Notes under the pieces: generated by a model
Told to the model about the DNA's origin: nothing
Databases searched by the model: none
The model's input: the letters and a program-made list of their open reading frames with translations, nothing else
Source of the DNA: DATEHQ01 sp035279525
Lineage (GTDB): Bacteria > Chloroflexota > Dormibacteria > Dormibacterales > Dormibacteraceae
DNA length: 22,649 nt
Direction: 5' to 3'
Assembly (NCBI GenBank): GCA_035279525.1
Contig: DATEHQ010000166.1
Coordinates: 1 to 22,649 of the forward strand
Translations under genes and position numbers: made by a program
Part shown: one piece after another, positions 21,745 to 22,649 of the stretch
How the letters are laid out: every line of letters starts with the position of its first letter
Position numbering within the stretch: position 1 is the first letter of the stretch

Positions 21745-22649
21745 TTGGAAGCGGTCGGCGAATACTTCGCGAGTCGGCCCGTGCTCGTACGGCGTCTGCT
21801 CGCCAACGCTTTCGTTCTCATGGCCGGGCTTCTCCTCATGCTCGCCCGCACGTCACCCGCACTGGCCTCCGACAACGGACAGGGCCAGGGCAAAGCCCAC
21901 GACCACACCAGCTCCTCGGCGGTGGTCCAGCGCCACGACAGTCCGTCGGCGCACAGCGGGCACGACATCGGTGGCGGCGGCGGCGGGGACGGCCACGGCG
22001 ATGGCAAGGGCAAAAGCGCCGGCGGGAGCAAAACCAGCGGTGGGTCATCACTAAAGACCCATGACCAGCAACCCATGGACAAGCCCATGCCGAGCTCTCA
22101 GACGCACGCGAACAATCGCGTTGCCGATTCAGGAAGCTCGACGGCCGGCGCTTCAGCGCACGGCACCAGCCACGCCAACGGCGGAGCGAGCGCAAGCGGG
22201 AACACGAGCGTCAGCGCCAAGGCGAGCGCCAAGGCAAGCGAGAACGCGAGCGGCAACACGAGCGCCGGCGGGTCGGCCAAGGGCAGCGGCAAGGCGCACG
22301 CCCACTCTGATGCCGGAGCGACGACAGTTGCGGCGACCAACAGCAAGACCAGGGACAACGGCGGCTCGAGCACGGAAAAGACCGGCAAGACCGGCCACGG
22401 CTGGGCCCCCGTCAAGACCACCACGTTCACGCCGAAGTCACACGACGAGGTGAACAACAGCACTGGAAGCACCTCCGTCAGCACAGGCAGCGCGACCGGT
22501 ACCACGAACGTCAACAACACCACCGGCTCGACCATGAGCTCGGGCAGCACGGCGGGCGGCTCGACCAACGTCAACAACACCACCGGCTCGACCATGAGCT
22601 CGGGCAGCACGGCGGGCGGCTCGACCAACGTCAACAACACCACCGGCTC
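21745..22649 (+). CDS. Secreted low-complexity Gly/Ser/Thr/Asn-rich protein, 3' truncated
   Basis: A TTG at 21745 lies 6 nt after GGAGG and opens a frame that runs to the window end (301 codons). The first 41 residues are a signal peptide: RRLLANAFVLMAGLLLMLARTSPALA, with cleavage expected after ALA. The mature part is low-complexity throughout: His/Gly/Lys-rich (about 42-115), then Ala/Ser/Lys/Asn repeats such as SAKASAKASENASGN, then Thr/Ser/Asn-rich with an exact 20-residue repeat. No catalytic domain is seen. It resembles surface or wall-associated stalk or matrix proteins in composition only. The 3' end, and any anchor or catalytic domain, lies outside the window. Other frames here are also open because of the composition, but only this one has a ribosome-binding site and a signal peptide. 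Confidence 0.75.
   Translation, partial: MEAVGEYFASRPVLVRRLLANAFVLMAGLLLMLARTSPALASDNGQGQGKAHDHTSSSAVVQRHDSPSAHSGHDIGGGGGGDGHGDGKGKSAGGSKTSGGSSLKTHDQQPMDKPMPSSQTHANNRVADSGSSTAGASAHGTSHANGGASASGNTSVSAKASAKASENASGNTSAGGSAKGSGKAHAHSDAGATTVAATNSKTRDNGGSSTEKTGKTGHGWAPVKTTTFTPKSHDEVNNSTGSTSVSTGSATGTTNVNNTTGSTMSSGSTAGGSTNVNNTTGSTMSSGSTAGGSTNVNNTTG
22501..22649 (+). repeat. 60-bp in-frame tandem repeat (about 2.5 copies in the window)
   Basis: Copies begin at 22501, 22561 and 22621 (cut by the window end). Copy 2 equals copy 1 except for three bases in the first six; the visible 29 bases of copy 3 equal copy 2. Each codes for 20 residues, including TNVNNTTGSTMSSGSTAGGS. Near-identity at the DNA level indicates recent expansion by slippage or recombination. 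Confidence 0.96.

Noticed and set aside
22098..22643. 181-aa minus-strand ORF rich in Val/Leu/Pro over the repeats
   Set aside because: Open only because of the repetitive composition; the opposite strand has a ribosome-binding site and a signal peptide in frame.
1..22649. CRISPR array, insertion sequence, transposase or prophage
   Set aside because: No spaced direct repeats, no transposase, integrase or phage structural gene found; the only tandem repeat is the coding 60-bp array at the right end.

Overview
The window is high-GC DNA, and its real genes have strongly GC-rich third codon positions. The gene content suggests a free-living, probably soil-type, high-GC bacterium of the Terrabacteria kind (Chloroflexota, Dormibacterota or Actinomycetota). 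IlvE resembles the actinobacterial branched-chain aminotransferase, several starts are GTG or TTG, and class A PBPs, a CAP protein, a DUF1906 protein and a GT20 enzyme with a DRTDPSKN motif are present. This placement is inference; no rRNA or other marker is in the window.

Layout. 1-2.1 kb (minus): an FAD/NAD reductase cut by the window edge, and ilvE. 2.2-2.7 kb (minus): two small ORFs of unknown function. 2.9-5.3 kb (plus): a GAF-GAF HisKA_3 sensor kinase overlapping a NarL-type response regulator. 5.3-6.8 kb (minus): a diguanylate cyclase. 7.0-9.2 kb (plus): an ECF-type sigma factor, then a double-PAS histidine kinase. 9.2-12.4 kb (minus): a membrane protein, a class A PBP that overlaps it, and a possible small Cys-motif ORF. 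12.5-15.6 kb (plus): a two-TM mini-protein, a large secreted Ig-like/DUF1906 protein behind a structured leader, a YggT-type membrane protein and a strong terminator. 15.7-21.6 kb (minus): an APH-like kinase, a CAP protein, a second class A PBP, and a GT20 trehalose-phosphate synthase whose start overlaps the PBP stop. 21.7 kb to the end (plus): the start of a secreted low-complexity protein with 60-bp tandem repeats.

The common theme is the cell envelope (two bifunctional PBPs, CAP, DUF1906, YggT, a low-complexity surface protein), osmoprotection (trehalose-6-phosphate) and signalling (two sensor kinases, a response regulator, a GGDEF enzyme, an ECF sigma factor).

The most unusual observation is inside the double-PAS kinase. 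A segment of exactly 35 codons (8003-8107) reads as an ordinary PAS-to-PAS linker only on the opposite strand. An in-frame micro-inversion has therefore replaced the end of PAS1 and the inter-PAS helix with unrelated sequence while keeping the reading frame open. It could be a real mutation, a switchable element or an assembly error, and read mapping would decide. Secondary leads are RNA leaders that can fold over the ribosome-binding sites of two secreted-protein genes, an ECF sigma gene paired with a kinase rather than an anti-sigma factor, and a tRNA-like relic upstream of the second PBP gene.
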